Shown here one piece after another: positions 9,547 to 19,338 of a stretch of 64,000 nt of DNA. Where the stretch lies: contig NZ_JANLGQ010000001.1 in the NCBI RefSeq assembly GCF_026157065.1, positions 1 through 64,000 of the forward strand, read 5' to 3'. Origin of the DNA: Enterococcus sp. HY326. GTDB lineage: Bacteria; Bacillota; Bacilli; Lactobacillales; Enterococcaceae. The notes under the pieces were generated by a model, which ran no database searches, was not told the origin of the DNA, and worked only from the letters and a program-made list of their open reading frames with translations. Position 1 is the stretch's first letter, and each line of letters opens with the position of its first letter. A program made the position numbers and the translations under genes.

Positions 9547-12500
9547 CTAATTTGTGATATTTTTGAAAACTACATTTTCATTTCCAAGAAGATACTTCAA
9601 TTGTTCGGCTGCTTCTCGGCTATCATCTACCCAAAAAGCTTCTGCCAACTGAATTTTGCGCCCACTGCCGGAAAAGAAGACAATCACCGGAATATGCCCG
9701 CTGTGGCGCTTTAAAATCCCCTGTAGTTTTTGCAGAAATTCCTTTGTGTCATTTTCAGGAATGACTTTGAGATAGGCAGTTTGATCTGCAATCTGCCCCT
9801 CCATTTGACTAGCCGGCTGAATGGTTTCCGCTAATAACTGAAGCTCTTGATTATAGCTGCTCTCTTCAACCTTGCCCTCAAGATAGTAGACCTGATTGAC
9901 CTCTAAAATACCCATGACCTTACGATACAATTGGGGGAAAATAGTTACGCTAATTTCGCCTGAGCTATCATTGCCTTCAAGAAAAGCCATCAACTCGCCT
10001 TTTTTGGTGCGAATCTCCCGTAAATCCCGCAAATAATACAGGACACGATTTTTTTGACCCGCTAGACTATCAGTGATGCTTTGAACTTTTTTCGCTTTGC
10101 GTAATTTATGAAAGCCTTCTGTCGGATGCCCAGAAAGATAGATACCTAAATATTCTTCCTCCAAGTTAAGACGCTCAGCCAAGGTATAATCTGGAAGTTC
10201 GGCCTCCTTTAATTCCATGATACCTAATAAATCTAGACTACCGCCGCTATATATCGTATTTTGGATTTTACTTTCTAAATTGTTCATTAATTGCTTGCGG
10301 TTGGGCTCAATTTCATCAAACACACCAATTGCCACTAATGGCCGTAGATTTTCCAGCTTGAGCCATTTATTATGGGTGCGAATTAAAAATTGGTCAAAGC
10401 TAGTATAGCGTCCTGCCGCCCGCCGTTCTTCTAAAATTTCTAAAATAAAGTCGCGACGTAGTCCCTTTAAGCCACTTAAGCCAAATAAAATTTTCCCTTG
10501 ATCAATAATTTTAAAGCTGTAACTGCTTTGATTGATTGAAGGAGGGATTAATTCCACGCCATTTTTGCGGGCCTCACTGACGTATTCTTTAATTTTTGCT
10601 GGATTATGCCGCACCGAATGCAATAGTGCGCCGTAAAAAGGTGCCGGATAATGGACCTTCAAATAGGCCATTTGAAAGCCGACAAAGGAATAGGCAAAAG
10701 CGTGGGAACGGTTAAAGCCGTAATTAGCGAAGCGTTCGATATAATCATAGACTTCGTTGGCTTTTGCTTCAGAGTAACCTTGCTTTAAGGCACCACTGAC
10801 AAAGAGATGCCGCTGTTCATCTAAGACATCTTTTTTCTTCTTGCTGATGGCCCGCCGTAAAATATCGGCTTGTCCCAGTGAAAAGCCCGCCATTTTTGAA
10901 GCCACCTGCATGACCTGTTCCTGATAGACCATGACACCATAGGTATTACCTAAAATTTCTGCTAGGCTATCATCGGGATAACGAATCGGCTCTTGGCCTT
11001 TTTTCCGGCGAATAAAGGTGTCAATATTTTGCATAGGACCTGGACGATAAAGAGCATTGACGGCGGCAATATCTTCAATCCCATTAGGCTCCAGACGCCT
11101 CAGAACATTGCGAATACCTGCTGATTCAAATTGAAAAATTCCGCTAGTAGCCCCTTTTTGAAAGAGCTCAATTGTCGGTAAATCATCTAAGGGAATTTGT
11201 TTATAGTCAAATTCAATCCCATACCCTTTTTTGATGCCCTTCAAGGTGTCATCAATAATAGAAAGATTGCGTAAGCCTAGAAAATCCATTTTTAACAGGC
11301 CAATGGCTTCCACATCATTCATGGTAAATTGCGTTAATAAGATATTATCGGAACCCGTTTGCAGAGGCACCAGCTCGACTAAGTTTTGATCGCTGATAAC
11401 AACGCCTGCTGCGTGGGTTGAAACATGTCGTGGCAGACCTTCTAACTGCATAGCGGTTTCTAAGAGCAGTTGATATTTTTCTGATTGACCAGCTAAAGTT
11501 TGCAGCTTGTTTGAATCTTCAAGGGCAAGCGGCAACGTAATTTTCAAGCGGTTTGGCACCGCTTGACTCCAGCGATTGGCTTCGCTTTGGGACAACCCAA
11601 AGACCCGAGCCACATCCCGCAAGACCATTTTTGCCGCCATGGTCCCGAAAGTCGCAATCTGCGCCATATGAAAGTGACCATATTTTTCTTGCACGTATTG
11701 CAAGATTTCATCCCGCTTATTATCAGGGATATCCAAATCAATATCCGGCATGGTATAACGTTCGGGATTCAAGAATCGTTCAAACAATAAGTCATATTGA
11801 ATCGGATCTACATCGGTAATTTCTAATAGATAAGCCACCAGTGAGCCGGCAGCCGAGCCCCGCCCTGCCCCGGTCACAATTTTATTTTGATGGGCAAAGG
11901 CCATGACATCCCAAACAATCAAAAAGTAATCGTCAAAGCCCATGGAGTGAATGATTCCTAATTCGTAATTTAGACGTTCGGTATAACGACTATCTTCAGC
12001 GGGCACACGCTTGGTTAGAGCTTGTTGACACAACTTTGCTAGATAGCTAGCAGCAGTTTCCCCCTGTGGCAATTGATAATGGGGCAGTAATTTTTGATGG
12101 AGCGGCAATTCAAACTGGCACATAGCCACTAAATTTTCAGCAGCGATAACCGCCTCAGCAAATCCTAAACGTTGATAGAGTTCGGTGATTTCAGCGGCAT
12201 CCCGTAAAAATTCTGTACCGCGGATATCCCGAAACCCATCATTCAGGTTTTCCTCCAAAGTCGTTCCGTCATTGATGTGCTGCATCACTTTGACGGCAAA
12301 GCTCTCATTGGCATTTAGATAGCGAACACTAGGAAAAGCGATTAGCGGCAAGCCTTGCCTTTGAAGCTCGGCTAGCCAAGTATTTTCAGTTTCTAAATCA
12401 GGCACTTCCACAGCAAAATAAAATTGCTTGTCGCTAAACAGCTGTTGTAAAAAAGAGAGCCGGCTGGCTGAGGCTTCGTTGAACCGATCATCTGTCCGTA

Positions 12501-12882
12501 GTTCATTGTCCGCCGGTAAAATCCCGACTAGCTCGCTGAAGTTTTCCCCTTGTTCCTCAAGGAATAATGGTTTGTCATGGGTCATATTATAGGTAGAAAG
12601 TTGCAGGAGCTGCTGATAACCAGCTACATTTTTGGCATAGACTACCAGTTGAAAGACGCCATCACGATCGGGAATCTGATAATCCAAGCGCAGGCCAATC
12701 ACTGGCTTTAGCTGATTTTTCTGGCAGACTTGGAAAAATTCCACCACCGCCGTCAAAACGTTATGGTCAGCAATGGCCAGAGCCTGATAGCCGCGAGCTT
12801 TGGCAGTTTCAACCAATGACTTTATTTTTAAAGTGCTTTGCAATAAGGTGAAGCTGGTAGTCGTATTTAACTGAGGCAGCAT
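9547..12882 (-). CDS. dnaE: DNA polymerase III alpha subunit DnaE
   Basis: Replicative polymerase of the C family; in Firmicutes DnaE extends primers before PolC takes over. 1111 residues: N-terminal PHP domain (ADHN early in the protein), polymerase palm with the acidic PDIDLDIPD motif near residue 381, fingers, a helix-hairpin-helix region (around 790) and an OB-fold near 960. There is no exonuclease insertion, which distinguishes it from PolC. The start at 12882 (MLPQLN) is preferred over the ATG three codons earlier because the AAAGG ribosome-binding site abuts the earlier one. Confidence 0.96.
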   Translation of the reverse strand: MLPQLNTTTSFTLLQSTLKIKSLVETAKARGYQALAIADHNVLTAVVEFFQVCQKNQLKPVIGLRLDYQIPDRDGVFQLVVYAKNVAGYQQLLQLSTYNMTHDKPLFLEEQGENFSELVGILPADNELRTDDRFNEASASRLSFLQQLFSDKQFYFAVEVPDLETENTWLAELQRQGLPLIAFPSVRYLNANESFAVKVMQHINDGTTLEENLNDGFRDIRGTEFLRDAAEITELYQRLGFAEAVIAAENLVAMCQFELPLHQKLLPHYQLPQGETAASYLAKLCQQALTKRVPAEDSRYTERLNYELGIIHSMGFDDYFLIVWDVMAFAHQNKIVTGAGRGSAAGSLVAYLLEITDVDPIQYDLLFERFLNPERYTMPDIDLDIPDNKRDEILQYVQEKYGHFHMAQIATFGTMAAKMVLRDVARVFGLSQSEANRWSQAVPNRLKITLPLALEDSNKLQTLAGQSEKYQLLLETAMQLEGLPRHVSTHAAGVVISDQNLVELVPLQTGSDNILLTQFTMNDVEAIGLLKMDFLGLRNLSIIDDTLKGIKKGYGIEFDYKQIPLDDLPTIELFQKGATSGIFQFESAGIRNVLRRLEPNGIEDIAAVNALYRPGPMQNIDTFIRRKKGQEPIRYPDDSLAEILGNTYGVMVYQEQVMQVASKMAGFSLGQADILRRAISKKKKDVLDEQRHLFVSGALKQGYSEAKANEVYDYIERFANYGFNRSHAFAYSFVGFQMAYLKVHYPAPFYGALLHSVRHNPAKIKEYVSEARKNGVELIPPSINQSSYSFKIIDQGKILFGLSGLKGLRRDFILEILEERRAAGRYTSFDQFLIRTHNKWLKLENLRPLVAIGVFDEIEPNRKQLMNNLESKIQNTIYSGGSLDLLGIMELKEAELPDYTLAERLNLEEEYLGIYLSGHPTEGFHKLRKAKKVQSITDSLAGQKNRVLYYLRDLREIRTKKGELMAFLEGNDSSGEISVTIFPQLYRKVMGILEVNQVYYLEGKVEESSYNQELQLLAETIQPASQMEGQIADQTAYLKVIPENDTKEFLQKLQGILKRHSGHIPVIVFFSGSGRKIQLAEAFWVDDSREAAEQLKYLLGNENVVFKNITN

Positions 12883-12985
12883 TCTCGTCATCCTTTCATG
12901 AAAATTTCTAAGTTTATCTAGAGAGTTTTCTTTACTTTATTTTATAGATTGTGCTAAACTAATCGTGAGAAAAGAGGTGCAGGTC

Positions 12986-13171
12986 ATGCGTTATGTAGTT
13001 ACCTTATTTTGGGCTTTTATCTTAGGCCAAGTGATTAGTTATATTGCCAGCTCTTTAGCGGCCACTGCCTTTGATTTTAAAATTTCGACAATTGTTTCAC
13101 TGATTGCCGGTGTTATCATTATTTTAATTCGTTACGGAGCCAAACCCCACACATCTTCAAATCAATCTTAA
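12986..13171 (+). CDS. YjzD-like small membrane protein (DUF2929)
   Basis: 61-residue membrane protein with two hydrophobic segments (about 4-20 and 34-50) and a polar tail. The N-terminus MRYVVTLFWAFILGQVISYI resembles the DUF2929/YjzD family, of unknown role. The start is set by AGAGGTG seven bases before ATG 12986; an upstream GTG would add seven residues. It is divergent from dnaE. Confidence 0.7.
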   Translation: MRYVVTLFWAFILGQVISYIASSLAATAFDFKISTIVSLIAGVIIILIRYGAKPHTSSNQS

Positions 13172-13180
13172 ATATAATCG

Positions 13181-13283
13181 AAAAACCAGTTACATGCAAT
13201 GATTCACTGTTATTAGCTAAGCCTCTGACATAGAGCCATAGAGCGCTTAGCTAACAGCTGTTTGCAACATGTAGCTGGTTTTT
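13181..13283. terminator. Long bipartite hairpin between convergent genes
   Basis: About 100 bp of nested inverted repeat: AAAACCAGTTACATG pairs with CATGTAGCTGGTTTT at the outside, and CTGTTATTAGCTAAGC with GCTTAGCTAACAG inside. It ends in TTTTTT on the plus side and A-rich on the other, so it can serve both the small membrane gene and the efflux pump gene. Confidence 0.7.
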
Positions 13284-13304
13284 TATTATTCTTCATTTTG
13301 ATAC

Positions 13305-14504
13305 TTAATCAAAATTTCGTTTCAATAATCCTCTAAAATTAAACAGGGACAAGAAGATATTCATTAAAACAAAAGCACTGGTCACAAGAAAAACACTAGC
13401 GTAGCCTAAGGTTGAAGCAACTGTTGAGCCTACTAATGGACCTAAGACCTGACCAAAATTATTGAACATTGTATTGTAGCTATAAATCCGGCTGACTCCT
13501 TCAAAGGGGGTGATTTTGCCGATTAAGGTGTTAATAGAAGGCATCAATGCGCCGGTGGAAAAGCCTAGTAAAAAGCGCAGAGCCCCCAATTGAAACGGCG
13601 AGGTTACAAAGGCCATCGGCACAAAGCATAAGAAGGACAAAATCAAGCCGCCTAATAAAACCCGGTGGCTGCCGTAACGATCGCCTAAGCGCCCTAAAAT
13701 AGGTGACGAAATCATCGCCGATACACCGGCAATCGAAACAATCAGCCCGCTGACAAATAAAATATTGTTCATATCACCGCTTAATTGGCGAATATAGAGA
13801 GTCAAAATCGGTGTAATACTCGTGACCCCTAATTGTAAAATCAAGGTGGTGATAAACAGGCCGATTAAGATTGATTTACGATCAATCTTGGCAAATAATT
13901 CCTTGGAGGACATCATCTCGCCCTTTGGCAGCGGCTGGAAATCTTCCTTCACTAAGAAGACTGTCAGTAACGTGGTGATGGCTAACACCACTCCTGTGAT
14001 AATAAAGACATTGCTCATGCCAAACCATTGGGCTAAAGCGCCACCTAAAGAAGGCCCGATTAATGAACCCGCAACTGCACCAGTTGACAAAGTTCCCAGT
14101 GCCCAGCCGCTTTTTTCTTTGGGAGCTTGAGAGGCAATCATGGCGGTTGCATTTGGAATATAGCCAGATAAAACTCCTGTCAAAAATCGCATGGCTAATA
14201 GCCAATAAACATCTGGTACAAAAGCTAAGGCCCCCATGGAAACGGTCATACCGGCAGCCGCCCGAATCATCATCATTTTACGACCCCGCCGGTCAGCTAA
14301 ATTACCCCAGATTGGTGAGAAAATAGCGGCCGCAAAAGCGGTAACTGAAATTGCCAGACCAGAAAATAACTCGACTTGGTCCGCCGGTGTATGTAATTGT
14401 TCAATATAAACAGGAATAAAGGGCATTACCAGACTAAAACTTGCCCCTGTGAAAAAACAGCCAATCCAAGAAATCAATAAATTCTTCCGCCAATTAATCT
14501 TCAT
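13305..14504 (-). CDS. MFS multidrug efflux transporter (NorA/PmrA-like)
   Basis: 399-residue major facilitator with twelve predicted membrane helices. The motif between helices 2 and 3, GNLADRRGRKMMM, is the canonical MFS motif A. The helix-5 drug/H+ antiporter motif C is visible as GAVAGSLIGPSLGG. Length and motifs fit the 12-TM drug:H+ antiporters such as PmrA and NorA; the substrate range cannot be read from sequence. It is a single-gene unit ending at the hairpin at 13181. Confidence 0.85.
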   Translation of the reverse strand: MKINWRKNLLISWIGCFFTGASFSLVMPFIPVYIEQLHTPADQVELFSGLAISVTAFAAAIFSPIWGNLADRRGRKMMMIRAAAGMTVSMGALAFVPDVYWLLAMRFLTGVLSGYIPNATAMIASQAPKEKSGWALGTLSTGAVAGSLIGPSLGGALAQWFGMSNVFIITGVVLAITTLLTVFLVKEDFQPLPKGEMMSSKELFAKIDRKSILIGLFITTLILQLGVTSITPILTLYIRQLSGDMNNILFVSGLIVSIAGVSAMISSPILGRLGDRYGSHRVLLGGLILSFLCFVPMAFVTSPFQLGALRFLLGFSTGALMPSINTLIGKITPFEGVSRIYSYNTMFNNFGQVLGPLVGSTVASTLGYASVFLVTSAFVLMNIFLSLFNFRGLLKRNFD

Positions 14505-14603
14505 AATACCTCTTTACCACCCTTTCATTTCTACTATACTCCTTTTTCAGCAAAAAGTAAGAATATTTTCAAAATTTCCGACGGGATTTCTCCAATTGAG
14601 AAA

Positions 14604-14676
14604 ACTATAGGACATAGCAAAAGGTGTCCAGCCGATTCTTCATTGACCGGTGAATCCTTTTGCCTGTCCTATAGAC
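14604..14676 (-). terminator. Long-stem terminator of the sugar ABC operon
   Basis: CTATAGGACA and GCAAAAGG on one arm pair with CCTTTTGC and TCCTATAG on the other, with an inner GATTC/GAATC stem; TTTTCTC follows on the minus strand. A second, GC-rich hairpin (GGCAGCTGC/GCAGTTG region, 14688-14750) precedes it, right behind the PTS IIB gene. Confidence 0.65.
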
Positions 14677-14775
14677 TTCAGAGGGGGCGGCAGCTGCTTT
14701 TCAACTGCAGCTTTTCCTAGCTAAAATGAAAAGCGTCTGCCTTTTATGAAAAAACAAAATAAATCTTGGAGGAAA

Positions 14776-15102
14776 CTAGTTTAAAAGGGTTAAGCCATCT
14801 TTTAAGACAGCCTCACCGTCCAATGTTTCATAATCATCTTTTTTGATAAGCTTATAAGGAACGGCTTTGTAGTTCAGAAAATCTTTTAAGCGGGCAATTT
14901 CATATTCTGATTGCGGTCCAATCATTAAGACATCGACCTTTTGGTTTTGAATAATCTGTTCGGCGATAATTGCCGGTGCCGAATAGATGTGTAGATTTAA
15001 CCGTTGTTCATCGGCTGCTGTCTGCATATTTTTTACCAGCAGACCAGAAGTGATTCCGGCTGTACAAATCAGCAGGATGGTTTTTGCATTTGGATCGACC
15101 AT
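14776..15102 (-). CDS. Lone PTS IIB protein, lactose/cellobiose family
   Basis: 108-residue cytoplasmic IIB domain. The phosphocysteine loop is ICTAGITSGLLV with Cys13 as the predicted phosphorylation site; the rest follows the CelA-like alpha/beta fold (VDVLMIGPQSEYE). No IIA or IIC gene is nearby. It starts 12 bp after the ABC permease with its own strong AAGGAGG, so it is co-transcribed with a sugar ABC transporter. That is unusual and suggests a regulatory or signalling role rather than transport; this is inference. Confidence 0.85.
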   Translation of the reverse strand: MVDPNAKTILLICTAGITSGLLVKNMQTAADEQRLNLHIYSAPAIIAEQIIQNQKVDVLMIGPQSEYEIARLKDFLNYKAVPYKLIKKDDYETLDGEAVLKDGLTLLN

Positions 15103-15114
15103 ACTTTTGCCTCC

Positions 15115-16314
15115 TTAAGAAATTTTCCGTTTCTTGTTGTAAATATCTAAGACAACTGCCAAGAGGAGAATCAAACCTTTAATGGCTTGTTGCCAATCGA
15201 CACCAACACCAAGAATTGACATCCCATTATTTAAGACACCCATTACTAAACCACCGACGATTGCCCCCATAATCGTTCCGATACCACCAGAGGTAGAAGC
15301 ACCACCGAAGTAAACGGCAGCCATCGCATCTAATTCCATGGATTGACCGGCTTGAGGTGTGGCAGCGTTCAAGCGGGCTGCTAAAATCAAACCTGCTAAA
15401 GCGGCCATCATGCTCATGTTGACAAAGACTAAGAACGTAATTTTTTTCGTCTTAATCCCGGAAAGCTCTGCGGCTTTTTTATTGCCCCCGGTTGCATAAA
15501 TCTGACGACCAGCTACGGTTTTATTAGTTAAAAATCCATAAACAGCAACGATAACGCCCAGTAAAATCAAGATAACTGGATAGCCTTGATAAGAGGCAAA
15601 GATATAAGAGACACCTAAGAAAACAACAGCTGTAAAGCCAGCTTTTAAAAGGAAAGTCGTCATAGATTCTACTTCAAATTCATTTTTGCGGCGGCGTTCC
15701 CGTGCCCGCCATTGATTAAAAATTAAAATAGCTGTGATAATAAAGCCAATAATCATGGAAAGGAAGTGAATATGTTCTCCTCCCATAATGTCTGGCAGAT
15801 AACCTGTCGAAATTTTTTGGAAGGATGTTGGAAACGGTGCTAAGGACTGACCACCTAAAACAACTTGTGTTAAACCACGGAACATTAAAAGTCCTGATAG
15901 AGTAACGATAAACGCGGGAATCCCAACGTAAGCAACCCAGAAACCTTGCCAAGCACCAATTGCTGCTCCAAGCAATAAACAAGCAGGTACGGCAATCCAT
16001 GGGCTCATGTTATTATTAACCATCATTAAGCCGGCCATTGCACCGACAAAAGCCATCACGGACCCGACAGATAAGTCAACGTGCCCTAAGAGAACGACTA
16101 ACAACATACCAGCTGCCAAAACTAAGATATGGCTATTTTGCAAAACCAAGTTGGTAATATTTAACGGCCGCCAAAAGATTCCTTCTGTCATTACTTGAAA
16201 AGCAATTAAGAGGACAATGAGAATAATGACCATGCTATATTTACTAAAAATTTCTAAGGCTTTGTCTTTTAAGGAGCTACCTTTTTTTTCTTTCAATTTA
16301 TCAGTTGATTCCAT
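15115..16314 (-). CDS. mmsB: Monosaccharide ABC permease (MmsB/GguB/XylH type)
   Basis: 399-residue inner-membrane permease of the CUT2 sugar ABC class, with about ten hydrophobic helices and the conserved GRQIYATGGNKKAAELSGI loop that contacts the ATPase. Its length and insertion between helices match GguB/XylH rather than the shorter RbsC type. Its ATG follows the ATPase stop codon directly (TAAATG). It works with the ATPase and ChvE-like lipoprotein upstream to import a pentose or hexose; the exact sugar is not determinable here. Confidence 0.9.
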   Translation of the reverse strand: MESTDKLKEKKGSSLKDKALEIFSKYSMVIILIVLLIAFQVMTEGIFWRPLNITNLVLQNSHILVLAAGMLLVVLLGHVDLSVGSVMAFVGAMAGLMMVNNNMSPWIAVPACLLLGAAIGAWQGFWVAYVGIPAFIVTLSGLLMFRGLTQVVLGGQSLAPFPTSFQKISTGYLPDIMGGEHIHFLSMIIGFIITAILIFNQWRARERRRKNEFEVESMTTFLLKAGFTAVVFLGVSYIFASYQGYPVILILLGVIVAVYGFLTNKTVAGRQIYATGGNKKAAELSGIKTKKITFLVFVNMSMMAALAGLILAARLNAATPQAGQSMELDAMAAVYFGGASTSGGIGTIMGAIVGGLVMGVLNNGMSILGVGVDWQQAIKGLILLLAVVLDIYNKKRKIS

Positions 16315-17844
16315 TTAAACCACACTCTCTTCCAAAGTCATAAGATTCATCAGCATTTCTTGATTCGCATCCACCCGCATCACTTCACCGGTCATGCGGC
16401 CTTCATTCATGGTGTAAATCCGATCACACATCCCTAAAATTTCCGGCAGCTCAGAAGAAATAATACAAATTCCTTTACCGGCAGCTGCCATTTCCTCAAT
16501 GATGGTATAAATTTCATACTTGGCCCCCACGTCAATTCCCCGGGTCGGTTCATCAAGAAACAGGATATCCGGTTCCGTCATCAGCCATTTTGACAAGACA
16601 ACTTTTTGTTGGTTCCCGCCACTGAGACTACTTACTTTTTGGAAAATCGAGCTGGCTTTGGTATGCATCCGCTTGCGATATTCCTCAGCATCGACAATTT
16701 CCTTTTCTTTGTCGATGACACCACCATGACTAATTTTCCCGAGACTGGCAATCGTCGTATTTTCACGAATGTCCATCAAAAGGTTTAAACCGAGTGCTTT
16801 GCGGTCTTCTGACACATAGGCTAGGCCGTTTTTAACGGCGGCCGGCACATCTTTAACCGAAATTTCTTGGCCATCTTTAATCACTTGCCCTGAAATATTG
16901 CTACCGTATGAATGACCAAAAACACTCATGGCAAACTCTGTCCGACCAGCTCCCATCAAGCCGGCAATACCGACAATTTCACCTTTGCGAATATGGAAAT
17001 TGATGTCTTTATTGATCACCCGCGAGCTATCAATTGGATGATGGACTGTCCAGTCTTTGACTTCAAAAAAGACTTCGCCGATATTCGGATGCCGCTCAGG
17101 ATAGCGATTCGTCAAATCACGACCAACCATGCCTTTGATGATGCGTTCTTCAGAAATCATTGAATTTTCCAATGTTTCAATCGTTTCCCCATCCCGCAAA
17201 ATGGTAATGCGGTCAGCGACACTAACGATTTCATTAAGCTTGTGAGAAATAATAATTGAAGTAATTCCCTGATTTTTAAATTCTTTAATTAAGCCAAGTA
17301 GATTGGCACTTTCCTCCTCATTAAGGGCGGCCGTTGGTTCATCTAAAATCAACAGACGTACAGATTTAGAAAAAGCCTTGGCAATTTCAACCAATTGCTG
17401 TTGACCCACACCGATTTGAGAAACTAAAATATTCGGATTAATTTTAAGTCCGACAGTCTTTAAAAGATTTTCGGTTTTCTTTTCCGTTAATTCCCAATCG
17501 ATAACGCCGTGTTTGGCTTGTTCGTTGCCGAGAAAAATATTTTCTTTAATGGATAAATAAGGGCTTAAAGCTAATTCCTGATGAATAATCACAATCCCTT
17601 TTTCTTCACTATCTCTTAAATCTTTAAACTTACAGACTTCGCCTTCATAAATAATGTCGCCTTCATAACTGCCGTAAGGATACAATCCGCTTAACACATT
17701 CATCAACGTTGATTTGCCGGCGCCATTTTCGCCGCACAATGCATGAATTTCTCCCCGTTCAATTTTCAGATTGACATTACTTAAGGCCCTCACTCCAGAG
17801 AACTCCTTGACGATATTATTCATCTCCAGGATATAATCTGACAT
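16315..17844 (-). CDS. mmsA: Monosaccharide ABC ATPase, tandem domains (MmsA/GguA/XylG type)
   Basis: 509-residue ATPase made of two fused ABC domains, as in all CUT2 sugar importers. The first domain has Walker [10 protein letters not shown], signature region [14 protein letters not shown] and Walker [10 protein letters not shown]. The second has the degenerate nucleotide loop GLMGAGRTE, signature LSGGNQQK and [10 protein letters not shown]. The start at 17844 follows GAGAGGGTG at six bases; an upstream TTG is less likely. Second gene of the operon, separated from the lipoprotein by a 160-bp gap holding a strong hairpin. Confidence 0.92.
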   Translation of the reverse strand: MSDYILEMNNIVKEFSGVRALSNVNLKIERGEIHALCGENGAGKSTLMNVLSGLYPYGSYEGDIIYEGEVCKFKDLRDSEEKGIVIIHQELALSPYLSIKENIFLGNEQAKHGVIDWELTEKKTENLLKTVGLKINPNILVSQIGVGQQQLVEIAKAFSKSVRLLILDEPTAALNEEESANLLGLIKEFKNQGITSIIISHKLNEIVSVADRITILRDGETIETLENSMISEERIIKGMVGRDLTNRYPERHPNIGEVFFEVKDWTVHHPIDSSRVINKDINFHIRKGEIVGIAGLMGAGRTEFAMSVFGHSYGSNISGQVIKDGQEISVKDVPAAVKNGLAYVSEDRKALGLNLLMDIRENTTIASLGKISHGGVIDKEKEIVDAEEYRKRMHTKASSIFQKVSSLSGGNQQKVVLSKWLMTEPDILFLDEPTRGIDVGAKYEIYTIIEEMAAAGKGICIISSELPEILGMCDRIYTMNEGRMTGEVMRVDANQEMLMNLMTLEESVV

Positions 17845-17904
17845 TGATTTCACCCTCTCTATCAAGTACCTTGAAACTTTGGTTTTAATTTCACATCTCT
17901 TAAA

Positions 17905-17949
17905 GTAAATTTGCGCCTACGGTCCAGTAGGTCCTCGGCGCAAATTTAC
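17905..17949 (-). promoter_or_regulatory. Intercistronic stem-loop between chvE and mmsA
   Basis: A perfect 13-bp stem (GTAAATTTGCGCC and its complement) with a 19-nt loop. Minus-strand transcripts from chvE enter it before mmsA. There is no long T-run, so it more likely protects the upstream mRNA or attenuates read-through, giving more binding protein than transporter, as known for other binding-protein operons. Confidence 0.6.
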
Positions 17950-18007
17950 AACTATTTTTTCTAAGAATGGAGCTTATTAACTTCCATTCTCAGTTTCTAC
18001 TCTATAA

Positions 18008-19108
18008 TTAGTTGCTCAAATCTGCTTCAGTGTAGTAACCAGTGTCAATCAATTCTGCAACGTAGTTATCTTTGTCTACAGAAACTGGTGTTGCCAAGTA
18101 AGTTGGTACCACTCTCACACCATTGTCATAAGTTTCAGTATCATTGACTGGTACTTCCTCGTCATTAGCCAAAGCCTCAATCATGTCGATAGTATTTTCT
18201 GCTAGTACCCGAGTATCTTTAAAAATTGTTTGGGTTTGTTCACCAGCGATAATAGATTTCACACCGGCAATCGTTGCATCTTGACCAGTAATAACTGGTA
18301 ATGGTTGATCTGCTGAACCATAGCCAACCCCTTTTAAGGAAGAAATAATTCCCAAACTGATTGGATCATATGGTGACAAGACGGCATTTAATTCTTTATC
18401 TGTATAGTTTGCACTTAATAAATTATCCATCCGAGCTTGGGCAGTTGAACCATCCCAACGCAGGGTTGCAATTTGGTTGAAGTCCGTTTGTCCAGATTGG
18501 CAAACGAGTTGGCCACTGTCAAAGTATGGTTGGAAAACTGACATTACACCGTTGTAGTTGATTAAAGCGTTGTTGTCATCTGGCGAACCACCAAATAATT
18601 CAATATTGAATGGACCCGTGCCATTTTCTAAATCTAATTTGTCTTCAATATAAGAAGCTTGTAATACCCCTACGCTAAAGTTATCAAAGGTAGCGTAGTA
18701 ATCTACATATTCTGAATTCATTAACAAGCGGTCATAAGCAATAACCGTGATATCTTCATTGTGGGCTTTTTCTAATACGTCGGTTAAAGCTGAACCATCG
18801 ATGGAAGCAATAACCAATGTGTCTACGCCTTTCGTAATCATGTTTTCAATTTGAGCTACTTGGTTTTCAACTTTATCTTCCCCGTATTGTAAATCTGTTT
18901 TGTAACCAAGCTCTTCTAATTGATCCACCATGTTGTTGCCATCTTCAATCCAACGTTCTGCTGATTTTGTTGGCATGGCAATACCGACATAGCCTTTGTC
19001 GCCGCTACCGCCGGAATCTGATCCGCCGCTAGAACCGCAACCTACCAATAAAACCCCTAAAGCTAATGTTGCAACTACTGCTGCTGCCTTTTTCATATTG
19101 AACTTCAT
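18008..19108 (-). CDS. chvE: Sugar-binding lipoprotein (ChvE-like)
   Basis: 366-residue extracellular sugar-binding lipoprotein. The signal peptide ends in the lipobox LVGC with Cys24 as lipid anchor, followed by a Gly/Ser linker. The body is a periplasmic-binding-protein type I fold ([39 protein letters not shown]). Length and sequence fit the ChvE/multiple-monosaccharide group. First gene of the importer operon; start supported by GGAGGG six bases upstream. A cre-like site overlaps its promoter and the divergent regulator genes lie on the other side. Confidence 0.9.
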   Translation of the reverse strand: MKFNMKKAAAVVATLALGVLLVGCGSSGGSDSGGSGDKGYVGIAMPTKSAERWIEDGNNMVDQLEELGYKTDLQYGEDKVENQVAQIENMITKGVDTLVIASIDGSALTDVLEKAHNEDITVIAYDRLLMNSEYVDYYATFDNFSVGVLQASYIEDKLDLENGTGPFNIELFGGSPDDNNALINYNGVMSVFQPYFDSGQLVCQSGQTDFNQIATLRWDGSTAQARMDNLLSANYTDKELNAVLSPYDPISLGIISSLKGVGYGSADQPLPVITGQDATIAGVKSIIAGEQTQTIFKDTRVLAENTIDMIEALANDEEVPVNDTETYDNGVRVVPTYLATPVSVDKDNYVAELIDTGYYTEADLSN

Positions 19109-19142
19109 CTTGATCCCTCCAAATAATTTTCTTTACGGACTT

Positions 19143-19172
19143 AGTATAGGTTATTTTTGAACCGCTTACATT
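19143..19172 (-). promoter_or_regulatory. chvE promoter with cre-like site
   Basis: Minus-strand TATACT (19148-19143) is the likely -10. At the -35 position lies ATGTAAGCGGTTCA (19172-19159), close to the catabolite-responsive element consensus WTGNAARCGNWWWCA. Binding of CcpA there would block the promoter. The -35 itself is weak, as expected for an activator-dependent promoter. Confidence 0.5.
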
Positions 19173-19226
19173 GAGTTTTTTTGGGAAAATCTTTATTTTT
19201 TTTTCGACATTTCAAAATTGCGAAAA

Positions 19227-19259
19227 AAAACTTGATTTATTTTTGGAAAAACTTGGATT
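19227..19259. promoter_or_regulatory. Direct repeats, candidate YesN-type operator
   Basis: AAAACTTGATTT and AAAACTTGGATTT are repeated with a 21-bp period, two helical turns, in the intergenic region between the ABC operon and its sensor genes. AraC-family regulators such as the one encoded at 21866 often bind direct repeats with this spacing. This is inference from spacing only. Confidence 0.4.
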
Positions 19260-19338
19260 TCTTTTGATTGCCCTGAAATAGGAAAATAAACCTATAAAAA
19301 TCTGTTATAATAAGTCCAATCAGAGGAGATGATTTAAA

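Noticed and set aside
13822-14205. Overlapping frames of about 100 codons inside the MFS gene
   Set aside because: Shadows of the transporter in other frames, without ribosome-binding sites.
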